Numbered from the stretch's first letter, positions 42,311-51,251 are shown. The stretch is 64,000 nucleotides of DNA from Halosimplex salinum (GCF_003730195.1 NZ_QWGG01000002.1:1-64000); one strand, 5' to 3'. Numbers and translations: made by a program. The notes: generated by a model from the sequence alone, not told the origin.

Positions 42311-42683
42311 GCTTTCGGCCCGCACGCTAGGCAGTTGCATCGACCGCAGTCGACGACCGTTGAACGCCCTCGGCTCGCTCGCGGCCGCCGAGCGACATAT
42401 CCTCGCGGCCACGGACCGCTTCGGATAGGGGTCGCTCAGGCGACCAAGTGAACGCGAGCGAGCCTCGCCCTTTCAGTCCGCCAGGAGAGCAAGCTCTCCT
42501 GAGCCTGCGTGAACAGAGTTCGCGCAGACGCCAGGAACCGCTCCGCCCCACACAACACCGCAGACGGCCACACACCTCCCCAGCCGATTGCGCTTCTCGC
42601 AAGCTGCGATGCTCATCCCTCGCACGGCTATTTCGAGCGGCCCGCGCGAGGCGCGGGCACGCTCGACAGCGCGCGCCACCGCA
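42311..42683 (+). repeat. Structured interspersed element, copy 4, with diverged tail
   Basis: The tail unit starts at 42311 (GCTTTCGGCCCGC) and 42366 (GCCCTCGGCTCGC), 55 bp apart. Hairpin A is GAGCGAC (42390-42396) with GTCGCTC (42431-42437) and the inner ATCC/GGAT pair. Compared with GAGCGGG/CCCGCTC in copies 1 and 2, both arms changed together. Hairpin B is CGAGCGGCCCGCGC (42634-42647) with GCGCGGGC-A-CGCTCG (42651-42665), a 14-bp stem with one bulge. Shared blocks are GCCTCGCCCTTTCAGTCCGCC, CACACCTCCCCAGCCGATT, TCCCTCGCACGG and GCGCGCCACCGC. Confidence 0.85.
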
Positions 42684-42773
42684 TTTCGAGCACTGTCGCT
42701 CCAGGTCAGGACAAGACCCGGCCGTGCGCCGTCGATGTTCGCCGGTCGCGCGGGAGCGTGGGGTCGTCGGCGC

Positions 42774-44612
42774 TCAGTCCGCGCCCTCGGCGAGGATAGT
42801 CGCCATCGTGTCGAGTTCCTGCGAGAGCGCCTCGTCGCCGATGGCCTCGGCCTCGGAATCGAAGTACTCGCGGAACTCCCGGATACGCCGCTCGTACGTG
42901 TCGCTCACCGTCAGCGGCTCGGACTGCTGTTCCCACTCGCCGAGTTCCGATTCCGGCGGCGGGACCGCGATGCCGTCGTCGGGCGCGGGCGTCCCGCGGT
43001 CGTGGTCGCCCCCGGCGTCGCGCGCCGCGACCATCCAGTTCTTCAGGAGGTCCGCGTACCGCGAGAGGAGGACCGCCTTCCGGACGCCGGTGTGGGCGTA
43101 GTAGTCCGGTTCGGCGTCGGGGAACCGGATCCGCGTCGCGTTCTCGTGACTGCGGCCGCGGCGGTCCGTCCACGAGACGCGCAGGTCGAGCGCCGCGTCG
43201 GCGGACTGGCGGTCGACCTGCACGAGGACGACCCCGCCGCGGGACCGCCCGCCCTCGCTCGGCGACGCGAACAGCGTGTTGACCTGCATGATCTGCCCGG
43301 TGGCTTCCTCGGCGGCGCTGGTCCCGTACACTCGGCGGATATCGTAGCCGGCGGCGTCGAGGCTCAGTTCGAGGTCGAACACCAGCGGCGTGACCATGTA
43401 CTGGAACTCCTCGCCGAGGCGGTCGGTGAACTCCTCGGCGGAGTGGACGCTGTAGTAGTTGGCGCCCCGGATGGACGTGATGGCGTCGACGAGTTCCGTG
43501 TTGAAGTCGACGCCGACACCGACGAACGTCGCGTAGCGCTGCCTCGCGGCGCTGTCCGCGAGACGCCCGCGCAGGTCGCCCTCGTCGGTCTCGCCGAGGT
43601 TCGGCATCGCGTCGGTCAGCACGATCATGCGGTTCTCGTAGACGGCGCGGTCGGCGTCGTCGTACTCGCGGAGCAGGTCGGTCGCGTCGGCCACGCCCGC
43701 CGAGAGCCGCGTGCCGCCGCCGGCCTCGACGTCCTCGCGGATGTGGGCGCGGATGGCGTCCATGTCCGTCGCCTCGACCGGCCTGAGCGGCTTCGCGACC
43801 GTCGACTCGTCGTTGTAGAGGACGACCCCGAGGCGGTCGCCCGGTCGCAGTTGCTCGGTCAGTGCCACGAGCGCCTCGCGGGCCACCTCGATCTTCTGCC
43901 GGTCAGTGTCCCCCTCTGGCGTCTGCTCGTTCCCGTACCGGTCGTAGTAGTACTCGTCGAACTCCTCGGACATCGACCCGGAGACGTCGACGACGACCAC
44001 GAGGTTGAGGCGCTTGCGCTCGAACTCGTCGGCGGCGAGCCCTGAGTTCAGCCCGACAGTGAGGTACCGTTCGGTCTCACCGGAGAGGGGGTCGGCGGTC
44101 ACCGCGGGCGAGTAGGCCGGGCCGAACGTCGCCCCGCAGAGCGGGCCCGGATCGCCCGTCTCGAAGTAGTAGTCGTAGAACAGTCCCTCGTAGCTCAGGC
44201 TCTCGGGGAGCGGGAGGTACCCCTCCTCGACGTTGCGCCGGAAGGCCCCGACGTCCTTCGCGCCCCCTGCGGCGAGGCCGACGCTCTCTGCGACGGGCGT
44301 GGCGGTCGCCATCGGCGTGGCCGTCCCGCCGCCCCCGCCGCCCCTGCCGTGGGTCGGTGTCGGCGTCGGTTCGTACTGCCAGTCGTCGATGCGCTCCCGG
44401 TCGGTGTCGACCGGCGGCGCCGTTTCGGGCGCCGTCGTCGGCGTGTCGGGACAGGGCGTCCCCGTCGGCGGCGTCCCGACGCTCGCCCCCGGTTCCGATG
44501 GATCCGTTCCCGGTTCCGTCCCGTCCTCGTCGGCGCGACAACCCGCAAGGAGGGTCGCGGTCGAGGCGGCGGTCGCCCGCAACAGCCACCGTCTGGTTCT
44601 GTCTGTCGGCAT
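42774..44612 (-). CDS. VWA-domain Tat lipoprotein, YfbK-like
   Basis: A 612-residue surface protein. The twin-arginine signal RTRRWLLRATAASTATLLAGC ends in a lipobox with Cys25. A Thr/Pro/Gly-rich spacer (about 30-110) leads to a YfbK-type N-terminal region (AFRRNVEEGYLPLPESLSYE). A von Willebrand A domain follows with a full MIDAS, DVSGSMS at residues 209-215 and later TRLSAG and VLTDAMPN. The C-terminal part is a beta domain plus charged helices. It probably binds a divalent metal and a protein ligand at the cell surface; the ligand is unknown. ATG 44612 has a GCCTTTTGAAC element about 28 nt upstream. Confidence 0.83.
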   Translation of the reverse strand: MPTDRTRRWLLRATAASTATLLAGCRADEDGTEPGTDPSEPGASVGTPPTGTPCPDTPTTAPETAPPVDTDRERIDDWQYEPTPTPTHGRGGGGGGTATPMATATPVAESVGLAAGGAKDVGAFRRNVEEGYLPLPESLSYEGLFYDYYFETGDPGPLCGATFGPAYSPAVTADPLSGETERYLTVGLNSGLAADEFERKRLNLVVVVDVSGSMSEEFDEYYYDRYGNEQTPEGDTDRQKIEVAREALVALTEQLRPGDRLGVVLYNDESTVAKPLRPVEATDMDAIRAHIREDVEAGGGTRLSAGVADATDLLREYDDADRAVYENRMIVLTDAMPNLGETDEGDLRGRLADSAARQRYATFVGVGVDFNTELVDAITSIRGANYYSVHSAEEFTDRLGEEFQYMVTPLVFDLELSLDAAGYDIRRVYGTSAAEEATGQIMQVNTLFASPSEGGRSRGGVVLVQVDRQSADAALDLRVSWTDRRGRSHENATRIRFPDAEPDYYAHTGVRKAVLLSRYADLLKNWMVAARDAGGDHDRGTPAPDDGIAVPPPESELGEWEQQSEPLTVSDTYERRIREFREYFDSEAEAIGDEALSQELDTMATILAEGAD

Positions 44613-44693
44613 ACCTCGTCGTTCGGCGACAGTTCAAAAGGCTGTGATGAACGATCAAACGGTGGTTTGAGGCTCGCCGGACCGAGAGACAGG

Positions 44694-45872
44694 TCAGGTC
44701 GGCGCGCCGCGTCGCGTCTGGTACGCGCGAGTCACCCCGCCGACCACCAGCATCCCGACGAGCAGGAGCGGGAGGACGCCCAGCGCGAGCGTCAGGCCGA
44801 CGCGCTCGGCGAGGGCGCCGACCAGCGGGGGAGCGAGCGCGATGCCGACGTAGCCGGCGGCGGTCGAGATAGCGTTGACGGGGCCGCTGAACTCGGAGGC
44901 GGCGTTCATGCCGAACGCCGACAGCGTCGGGAACGTGGCGGAGACGACGAGGCCGAGCGCGAAGACGGCGACGAACAGCCAGCGGCCGGTCGCGAGGAAA
45001 ATCGTCGCGAGCAGGACCGGCAGCGCGAGCGTCGCCGTCACGAGCACCAGGTCGAGCGTCCGACCGGTGCGGTCGGCGAGGTAGCTGTACGCCAGCCGAC
45101 CCGGGACGTACGCTGCGAGGAACGTCGAGAGGACGAGATTCGCCGCCGTCGCGGGGAGCTGTCGAGCGGCGAAGTAGGGGAGCCACGTGAACAGCGTCCC
45201 CTCGATGCCACCGTTGAGCACGAGAACGCCCGTCATCCCCGCCACGGCGGGCTTGCGAACGACCGCCTTCAGTTCGTCGAGCGTGAGTTCCCGCTCGGAG
45301 CGGACGGAATCGGGGAGGTCGAGGCGGACGAGCAGGGCCGCCGACACGAGGAAGCCGACGCCGACGACGGCGTAGGCGTAGCGCCAGTCCCCGGCGGTGA
45401 GCGCGAAGGTGACGACGATCGGCCCAGCGGCCGCGCCGGCCGCCCACACCAGCGCGTAGCGGTTGAAGATCCGCGCCCGCCCCTCGGGGTAGAGGTGGCC
45501 CAGCACTGCCCGGTCGAGCGCGCGGAAGGGGCCGGTGGCGACCCCGCGGACGAACAGCGCGGCGAGGAAGACGAGGAAGGCCGGCGCGAGCCCGGTGAGG
45601 AAGGCAGCGACGGCGACGACGCCGGCGCTCGCCAGCAGGGCCCCGTGGATGTCGATGCGGCCCGCGACCATGCCGACGACGAACACCGAGACGACGAATC
45701 CCAGCGTTCCCGCGGTGGCGACCAGCCCCAGCAGCGCCTGCGACACCGCGAAGCTCTCCTCGATGCTGGGGAGCAGGGCGCCCCTGAGCTGGAACCCCAC
45801 GGCGTCGGTCGTCACGAACGCGAAGATGGCGACCGTCCACAGCAGGCGCTCGCGGCGAGTCGAGTCAGTCAC
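44694..45872 (-). CDS. Major facilitator superfamily transporter
   Basis: A 392-residue MFS protein with 12 hydrophobic helices. The loop after helix 2-3 has VVGMVAGRIDIHGALLASAG, a degenerate MFS motif A, and the second half has YLADRTGRTLDLVLV at the symmetry-related position. Substrate is unknown. It begins with GTG 45872 (GTGACTGACTCG). It lies 81 bp upstream of the VWA lipoprotein on the same strand, which has its own promoter. Confidence 0.82.
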   Translation of the reverse strand: MTDSTRRERLLWTVAIFAFVTTDAVGFQLRGALLPSIEESFAVSQALLGLVATAGTLGFVVSVFVVGMVAGRIDIHGALLASAGVVAVAAFLTGLAPAFLVFLAALFVRGVATGPFRALDRAVLGHLYPEGRARIFNRYALVWAAGAAAGPIVVTFALTAGDWRYAYAVVGVGFLVSAALLVRLDLPDSVRSERELTLDELKAVVRKPAVAGMTGVLVLNGGIEGTLFTWLPYFAARQLPATAANLVLSTFLAAYVPGRLAYSYLADRTGRTLDLVLVTATLALPVLLATIFLATGRWLFVAVFALGLVVSATFPTLSAFGMNAASEFSGPVNAISTAAGYVGIALAPPLVGALAERVGLTLALGVLPLLLVGMLVVGGVTRAYQTRRGAPT

Positions 45873-46060
45873 GGGTCGCCCCCGTGCCAGCGTCCCCGCT
45901 CCGTGCGCCGATTCACTGGCCGAGTCGAACGGGTGAACCCCCTAATAGATTCGCTCTCGCGGTCGGAGTTCCCCCCTACCGACAGGTTCGGATGTGACCC
46001 GCTGACACCCGCGACGCGGGAGCGCACGACTTTTCCCGCTCGACGGGGTAGGAGGGTGTA

Positions 46061-47098
46061 ATGATATCCGAGGGCTGTGAACAGTGCGCCAAAGGCGGCA
46101 AGCTGGTGCTGTTCGTCTACGGCTACTGCGACCAGCGCGACTGTTTCTACTGCCCCCTCGGCGAGAACCGCAAGAACGTCGAGCAGGTGTACGCCAACGA
46201 GCGCCCCGTCGAGTCCGACTCCGACGTGCTCGAGGAGGCCGAGCGCATGGACGCGCTGGGCGCCTCGATCACCGGCGGCGAACCCCAGGAGGCGATGGGC
46301 CGCACCACGCGCTACCTCTCGCTCCTGAAAGACGAGTACGGCGAGGACTTCCACACGCACCTGTACACCGGCATCACGGGCGGCCGCGAGAATATGCGCC
46401 GCCTCTCGGAGGCCGGCCTCGACGAGATCCGGTTCCATCCGCCCTACGAGCAGTGGGGGGACCTCCACGGGACGGAATGGGAGGACATCCTCTACATCGC
46501 TCGCGAGGAGGGACTGACGCCGTCCTTCGAGATCCCGGGCATCCGCCCGGAACAGGAGTTCATCGAGTTCCTCGACGAGGGCGCGGCGGAGTTCTGTAAC
46601 ATCAACGAGTTCGAGATGTCCGACGGGAACTACCGCCGGATGCAGGAGGAGGGCTTCGAACTCCGCGACGAGCACATGAGCGCCGTCGACAGTCCGCGCG
46701 AGGAGATCCTCGACGAGATGGGCGACCACGAGAAGGTGTACTTCTGTACGAGCGTCTTCAAGGACGCCGCCCAGCACCGCCGGCGCCTCAAGCGGATGGC
46801 CCGCAGCCTGCGCCGCCCGTTCGACGAGATCACCGACGACGGCACGCTCGTCTACGGGAAGACCCGTGCCGAGCCGGAACGCCTCGACGCGCTGGGCGTC
46901 CCCGAGGAGTACTACACCGCGAAGTCCAACCACGTCGAGGTGGCGTGGTGGCTCCTCGAAGAGATGGTCGAGGAGGGCGACCTCGCCGAGGGCGAGATCG
47001 TCGAGCAGTACCCGACGTACGACGGGACGGTCGTGGAGCGGACGCCGCTGTCGGGGAGCAGTACCGGTGACGGCGGACAGAGCGCGGCCGGCGACTGA
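46061..47098 (+). CDS. Radical SAM protein (COG2108-like) with unusual cluster motif
   Basis: A 345-residue archaeal radical SAM enzyme related to COG2108. The cluster motif is GYCDQRDCFYCPL, with Cys at 23, 28 and 31, that is Cx4CxxC rather than the usual Cx3CxxC. A separate pair CEQC lies at residues 6-9. SAM-binding elements follow: SITGGEPQEAMGRT (GGE motif), THLYTGITGG and FHPPYEQW. The product is unknown. ATG 46061 has a T-rich TATA-like element (GACTTTTCCC) 28 nt upstream and GGAGGG just before the start. The C-terminal ~20 residues are Ser/Gly-rich. Confidence 0.82.
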   Translation: MISEGCEQCAKGGKLVLFVYGYCDQRDCFYCPLGENRKNVEQVYANERPVESDSDVLEEAERMDALGASITGGEPQEAMGRTTRYLSLLKDEYGEDFHTHLYTGITGGRENMRRLSEAGLDEIRFHPPYEQWGDLHGTEWEDILYIAREEGLTPSFEIPGIRPEQEFIEFLDEGAAEFCNINEFEMSDGNYRRMQEEGFELRDEHMSAVDSPREEILDEMGDHEKVYFCTSVFKDAAQHRRRLKRMARSLRRPFDEITDDGTLVYGKTRAEPERLDALGVPEEYYTAKSNHVEVAWWLLEEMVEEGDLAEGEIVEQYPTYDGTVVERTPLSGSSTGDGGQSAAGD

Positions 47099-47161
47099 TC
47101 GCTCTCGCGCCGAACGGAAGGAGCGTCCGACTTTTTTAATCCGGCCCCGAGAACGCCAGCT

Positions 47162-47584
47162 ATGGCCCTCCCGTCCACCCGTCTGGACTGGCTTTCGTAC
47201 GGAATAATCGCCGCGACGCTGCTTGCCGGGGTCGCGCTCTGGGGGCGACTCCCGGCGGAGATGGCGATCCACTTCTCGGCGTCGGGGACGCCGGACAACT
47301 TCGTTCCGCGGTGGGCCGCGGTCGGCAGCATGCCGGCGCTCATGGTCGTGACGCTGCTGTTCGTCGACGCGGCCGCGCGCTTCGACCCGCCGAAGGACCC
47401 GCGCGTCATCGACGTGGTGAAAGTCGCGACGGCGGGGCTGTTGGCGGCGGTCCAGGGGTTCATTCTCGCCTGGAATCTCGGGTACGAGGTCCCGTTCGAC
47501 CTCCTGATGGCCGGCGTCCTGCTCTGGACGGTCGCTGTCGTCGGCTACGCGGTGGCCCGGGAGCGCGGTGCCAGCCCCTTCTGA
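47162..47584 (+). CDS. DUF1648-domain membrane protein
   Basis: A 140-residue membrane protein with four helices. The first segment plus LPAEMAIHFSASGTPDNFVPRW is the DUF1648 signature (LP..IaIHF...G.pD). It resembles the N-terminal half of SdpI-type immunity proteins, but the SdpI second half is absent. Function unknown. ATG 47162; 63 bp after the radical SAM gene, with a T-rich element (ACTTTTTTAATCC) about 27 nt upstream that suggests its own promoter. Confidence 0.72.
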   Translation: MALPSTRLDWLSYGIIAATLLAGVALWGRLPAEMAIHFSASGTPDNFVPRWAAVGSMPALMVVTLLFVDAAARFDPPKDPRVIDVVKVATAGLLAAVQGFILAWNLGYEVPFDLLMAGVLLWTVAVVGYAVARERGASPF

Positions 47585-47629
47585 CACGTCCGCCCCAAGT
47601 ACCTTGACCGACGGGGGAGACACACGGGT

Positions 47630-48658
47630 ATGACCTGGCGGTTCGTCGGCGCGAACTTCGACCAGATGCACATGAATACGAACCTCGGGTGGGTCCGGGA
47701 CCACCCCGACGCCGAACTCGTCGGCGTCTGCGACGAGCGCCCCGAGACCTCCACGGGGTCGCTGGAGCGGGCCGTCGCGGACCTGAATCTCCCCGACGAG
47801 GCGGTGTTCTCGGACCTCGACCGCTGTCTGAACACCACGGAACCGGACGTCGTGGTGGGCTGTCCGCGCAACTCGGAGCACGCCGCGTTCGTCGAGCGCG
47901 TGGTCGGCCACGACGTGGCGGCGCTCGCTATCGAGAAACCGATGGCCCACACGCTCGCGGACTGCGACCGGATGCTGGACGCCGTCACCGACGAACTGTT
48001 CGTGATCAACTGGCCCGCGACGTGGGACCCGGTGATGCACACCGTCGAGCGACTGGTGTCCGAGGGGGTCGTCGGCGAGGTCACCGAGGTCCAGTACTAC
48101 GGCGGGAACGCCGGCGCACCGCCCGACGGAAGCTGGTTCTACGACGCCGAGGACGGCGGGTCGATGCTCGACTACCTGGGCTACGGGGCGACGTTCTCGA
48201 CGTGGTTCCGCGACGGCGAACTCCCCCATCGAGTGACCGCCGAGCGGTACGTGCCCGAGGGTGCGGCCGTCGACACCCAGAGCTCGACGGTCTGTCGGTA
48301 CGAGGACGGGCTCTCGACGCTCCAGACGACGTGGCGGCTCCTGACGAACCCGTGGGAACACGAGGGCCAACCCGCGACGGGATACGACGTGGTCGGCACG
48401 GAGGGAGCGATCAGCACGCGCGAGCGCGACGCCGCGATCCGCGTGACGACGGCGGACCGTCCCGACGGGTACGCCGTCGAACCGGACGACCTGCCCGACC
48501 GCTACGAGAACCTGGTGTGGTACCTCGTCGACCGACTGGAGACCGGGGCGGATCCCGAAGGCCCGAGCGACCCGGCGTTCTGTCGGGAGGCCCATCGCAT
48601 CGTCGAGACCGCGCGGCGGAGCGCCGAGGCCGGCGAGTCGCTCCCGCTCGTGGACTGA
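47630..48658 (+). CDS. Gfo/Idh/MocA family oxidoreductase
   Basis: A 342-residue NAD(P)-dependent sugar or inositol dehydrogenase-like protein. The N-terminal Rossmann fold is atypical: it starts WRFVGANFDQMHMNTNLGWV, lacking the normal GxGxxG and having GANFDQM instead. The family motif AIEKPMAHTLADCDRM (EKP) is intact, and the C-terminal alpha/beta domain includes GGSMLDYLGYGATFSTWF in place of the usual GGG-D-G-H. Cofactor binding may therefore be altered or lost. A second family member lies at 49649. ATG 47630; substrate unknown. Confidence 0.8.
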   Translation: MTWRFVGANFDQMHMNTNLGWVRDHPDAELVGVCDERPETSTGSLERAVADLNLPDEAVFSDLDRCLNTTEPDVVVGCPRNSEHAAFVERVVGHDVAALAIEKPMAHTLADCDRMLDAVTDELFVINWPATWDPVMHTVERLVSEGVVGEVTEVQYYGGNAGAPPDGSWFYDAEDGGSMLDYLGYGATFSTWFRDGELPHRVTAERYVPEGAAVDTQSSTVCRYEDGLSTLQTTWRLLTNPWEHEGQPATGYDVVGTEGAISTRERDAAIRVTTADRPDGYAVEPDDLPDRYENLVWYLVDRLETGADPEGPSDPAFCREAHRIVETARRSAEAGESLPLVD

Positions 48659-48766
48659 GAGCGGTGTCGTCGGACCTGCGGCAGCCAGTGGCCCGATGCG
48701 CAGGTATTTTGTGCCGCTGACATGAACACGGGGGCGTGCACTCCCGCGTGGCCGAGTTTCGGGGCC

Positions 48767-48773
48767 GGAGGTG
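48767..48773 (+). promoter_or_regulatory. Shine-Dalgarno-like site
   Basis: GGAGGTG lies 5 nt before ATG 48779. The apparent TATA box (GTATTTT, 48704-48710) places the transcript start near 48733. This gene therefore seems to have a leader and a ribosome site, unlike most genes here. Confidence 0.5.
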
Positions 48774-48778
48774 GGTAG

Positions 48779-49573
48779 ATGGCTGACCGTATCGACGCGC
48801 GGACGGTGGTGGCGGCACTGCTCGGGGTCGCGGCGCTGGCCGGGCTGGCGTGGTTCGCGCGGACCGTGGCGCCGGACCTGTCCGTGACCGTCCAGTCGGC
48901 GGTGATCGGGCTGCTGGCCCTGCTGGCGCTGACCGCTGCGGCGACGCTCCGGTACCAGCAGGGGCTCACCTACCTGTTCGCCGCGATGTTCGTCGGCTTC
49001 GCCGGCTACGCGCTGTCGACACACCGCGTCGGGTACGTCGGCGTCGTCGTCGCCGTGCTCGTCACGCTGGGCGCGGTGTTCGGCGCGGTGTATCTCGTCG
49101 TCGAACGCCAGTTCAAGCTCAGACCCCGGGAGGTGGCGGTCGTCCTCGTCGTCGTCGCGCTCGTCGGCGGCGCGCTGGTCGCAGCCGACCTGCGGACCGA
49201 TCCGGTCACCTACGAGACCGACCTGCACGAGACGGCGCAAGTGCCCGGCGACTCCGAGATGGTCGAATCGGTCGTCGTCGGCACCGCGACCGCACGGAAC
49301 ACCTTCGTCTTCCGCGAGCAACTCGCCTTCCCGTCGGCCCGGGCCTGCGTCTACAACGGGACGGCCCGGGCGAGTTCGCCGGTCCTCTACGGGACGAACG
49401 GATCGTACTTCCCGGCCAGTGTCGGCGGGAACAGCGAGTTCGGGACCGAGATGACCGTCCTGGTCTCGCCCGACACGAGCGAGTCGACGAACGGCACCGT
49501 CCCCGTGGAGCGCGCGGCGACCTGCCCCGAGACGAGCGACGATGCGCGCGTCGTGGTCGTCGTGTCGGAGTGA
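48779..49573 (+). CDS. Membrane protein of unknown function
   Basis: A 264-residue protein with about five transmembrane helices in the first 140 residues (for example VVAALLGVAALAGLAWFA and EVAVVLVVVALVGGALVAADL). An extracytoplasmic beta-rich domain of about 120 residues follows, with a Cys pair (RACVYNG and ATCPET) that may form a disulfide. No family recognised. Located between two Gfo/Idh/MocA genes on the same strand. Has a strong SD-like site. Confidence 0.62.
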   Translation: MADRIDARTVVAALLGVAALAGLAWFARTVAPDLSVTVQSAVIGLLALLALTAAATLRYQQGLTYLFAAMFVGFAGYALSTHRVGYVGVVVAVLVTLGAVFGAVYLVVERQFKLRPREVAVVLVVVALVGGALVAADLRTDPVTYETDLHETAQVPGDSEMVESVVVGTATARNTFVFREQLAFPSARACVYNGTARASSPVLYGTNGSYFPASVGGNSEFGTEMTVLVSPDTSESTNGTVPVERAATCPETSDDARVVVVVSE

Positions 49574-49648
49574 CGCCGCCGCTCGCCGGAAGTCGGGGAG
49601 CCTCTCCGGGAAGCGAGCGCTCTTTTCCGGGGCGCGTGAAGCCGTCTC

Positions 49649-50791
49649 ATGACAGTCCGTATCGGAGTCGTCGGCGCGGGCAATCGCGGTCAGGCCCACG
49701 CCGAGGCGTACAGCGAGGTCGACGGCGCGGACGTGGCCGCCGTCGCCGACATCGACGAGGCGGCGGCGACCGAACTCGCCGACGACCACGACGCCGCGGT
49801 GTACGGTGACTTCCGCGACATGCTCGACGACGCCGCCGTCGACGCGGTGAGCATCTGCGTCCACAACAACCTCCACCGACCGGTCGCCGAGGCCGCCGCC
49901 GACGCCGGCGCGCACGTCTTCACCGAGAAGCCGATGGCCGCCACCTACACGGACGCGAAGGCGATGGCCGACGCCGCCGACGAGGCGGGCGTCGAGATCG
50001 GCGTCCAGAACTACGAACTGTTCACCGAGGAGACGCGCGCGGCGCGCCGACTCGCCGAGAACGGGGATCTGGGCGACACCTACTACGCACGCGGCGTCTT
50101 CTCGCGGCGCCGCGGTCGCCCCTACATCGACGGCTACGGCACCCCCGGTTTCGTGTCGAAGGACTCGGCGGGCGGGGGCCCCGTCATCGACATCGGCACC
50201 TACGTGCTGGGCCAGTTGCTGTATCTCCTCGGCAACGCGCCCGTCGAGCGCGTGAGCGGCGCGACGTTCGAGAAGACGGCGGACGCCTACGCCGAGGAGT
50301 TGGTCGGCGAGAACCGCGAGACGTACACGGAGCGCCTGGCGGAGTCGGGCCACGACGTGGAGGACGCGGGAACGGGCATGGCCCATCTCGCCGACGGCTC
50401 CGTCCTCGAGTTGCGCGCCGCCTGGCACATGTTCCTCCCCGACCGGCCGAGCGTGGTCGCGGGCTCGCAGGGCGGGCTCCAGCTTGACCCCTTCGAGTTC
50501 TACACGACGACCGGCGACTACGAGGCCACGGTGTCGCTCGACCTCGACGAGTACGAACGGCGGCAGGGGCTCATCGCCGGCGACGGGTACGAGCCGGCCG
50601 ACACCGGCGGCCAGTTCGGCCACTGGATCGACACGCTGGACGGGACGGCCGCGGACCCGATCCCGACCGGCGAGCTGGCGCTGAACTCGATGCGGATCAT
50701 GGAGGGTATCTACCTGTCGCAGGAGGCGGGGCGTGAGCTGACCGCCGAGGAGATCGCTGAGCACTCGGAGGCGACCGCCGTCGAGCTGTAA
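49649..50791 (+). CDS. Gfo/Idh/MocA family oxidoreductase
   Basis: A 380-residue NAD(P)-dependent dehydrogenase with a normal Rossmann motif, VRIGVVGAGNRGQAHAEAY. The SICVHNNLHRPVAEAA strand, the EKP catalytic motif VFTEKPMAATYTDA, and the signature GGGPVIDIGTYVLGQLLYL follow. The usual DxGxH motif has Tyr in place of His. Probably a sugar or polyol dehydrogenase; substrate not determinable. Overall more canonical than the paralog at 47630. ATG 49649 with a TCTTTTCCGG element about 26 nt upstream. Confidence 0.87.
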   Translation: MTVRIGVVGAGNRGQAHAEAYSEVDGADVAAVADIDEAAATELADDHDAAVYGDFRDMLDDAAVDAVSICVHNNLHRPVAEAAADAGAHVFTEKPMAATYTDAKAMADAADEAGVEIGVQNYELFTEETRAARRLAENGDLGDTYYARGVFSRRRGRPYIDGYGTPGFVSKDSAGGGPVIDIGTYVLGQLLYLLGNAPVERVSGATFEKTADAYAEELVGENRETYTERLAESGHDVEDAGTGMAHLADGSVLELRAAWHMFLPDRPSVVAGSQGGLQLDPFEFYTTTGDYEATVSLDLDEYERRQGLIAGDGYEPADTGGQFGHWIDTLDGTAADPIPTGELALNSMRIMEGIYLSQEAGRELTAEEIAEHSEATAVEL

Positions 50792-50918
50792 GGGTCCCGC
50801 CACCGGCTCTCGAGAGCGGCCGATCACCGGCGAGACGGGTCTGGACGGCACTCTGCGGCTCGTGAGTCGGTCGGGCGGTTCGGTGTCCGGCTTCCGACGC
50901 GTGAGAGCGGACGCGGCG

Positions 50919-51251
50919 TCAGGGCTCCGTGGTCTCTCGAACGGTGACCGTTCGACCGTCCACGGCGACGCGCAGGCCTTCGTACTCGAACTCGACGGAC
51001 ACCCCGTCGTTCTGCCGCAGGAGCCGGTCCAGTGCCCCGGGGTCGAGCGACTCCGAGAGCGGTTCGAGTTCGAGGGCGGGGGTGTTCTTCAGCGCGCTAA
51101 CCGTTCGGACGATACCGATACTGTGGGATTCGTCCGACTGGATCCGGCGCGAGTACGATTCGTCTGACTCCGTCGACGGTGTGTCGCTGTCCTTCGCTGT
51201 CACGGTATCTTGCGCTCCGGGCTCTGGTCGTCGTGTGCAGGTCTCCGGCAC
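50919..51251 (-). CDS. HalOD1 output-domain protein
   Basis: A 110-residue protein. The C-terminal ~60 residues match the halobacterial output domain HalOD1 (SIGIVRTVSALKNTPALELE, then SVEFEYEGLRVAVDG). The N-terminal ~45 residues are Ser/Asp/Glu-rich and probably disordered. HalOD1 proteins are haloarchaeal and associated with signal-response regulation; the molecular action is unknown. The start is uncertain within the charged tail. Divergent from the AbrB-type regulator, with an AT-rich intergenic region between. Confidence 0.72.
   Translation of the reverse strand: MPETCTRRPEPGAQDTVTAKDSDTPSTESDESYSRRIQSDESHSIGIVRTVSALKNTPALELEPLSESLDPGALDRLLRQNDGVSVEFEYEGLRVAVDGRTVTVRETTEP

Noticed and set aside
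48722-48778. 18-codon ORF ending directly before ATG 48779
   Set aside because: The TATA box at 48704-48710 puts the expected transcript start near 48733, downstream of its ATG.
48741-48785. tRNA-like phrase GCGTGGCCGAG...
   Set aside because: No anticodon or T-loop arms with GTTCGA can be found in the right places.
45869-50851. 1660-residue minus-strand frame
   Set aside because: Covers six well-supported plus-strand genes (radical SAM, DUF1648, both Gfo/Idh/MocA); composition is that of antisense high-GC coding DNA.
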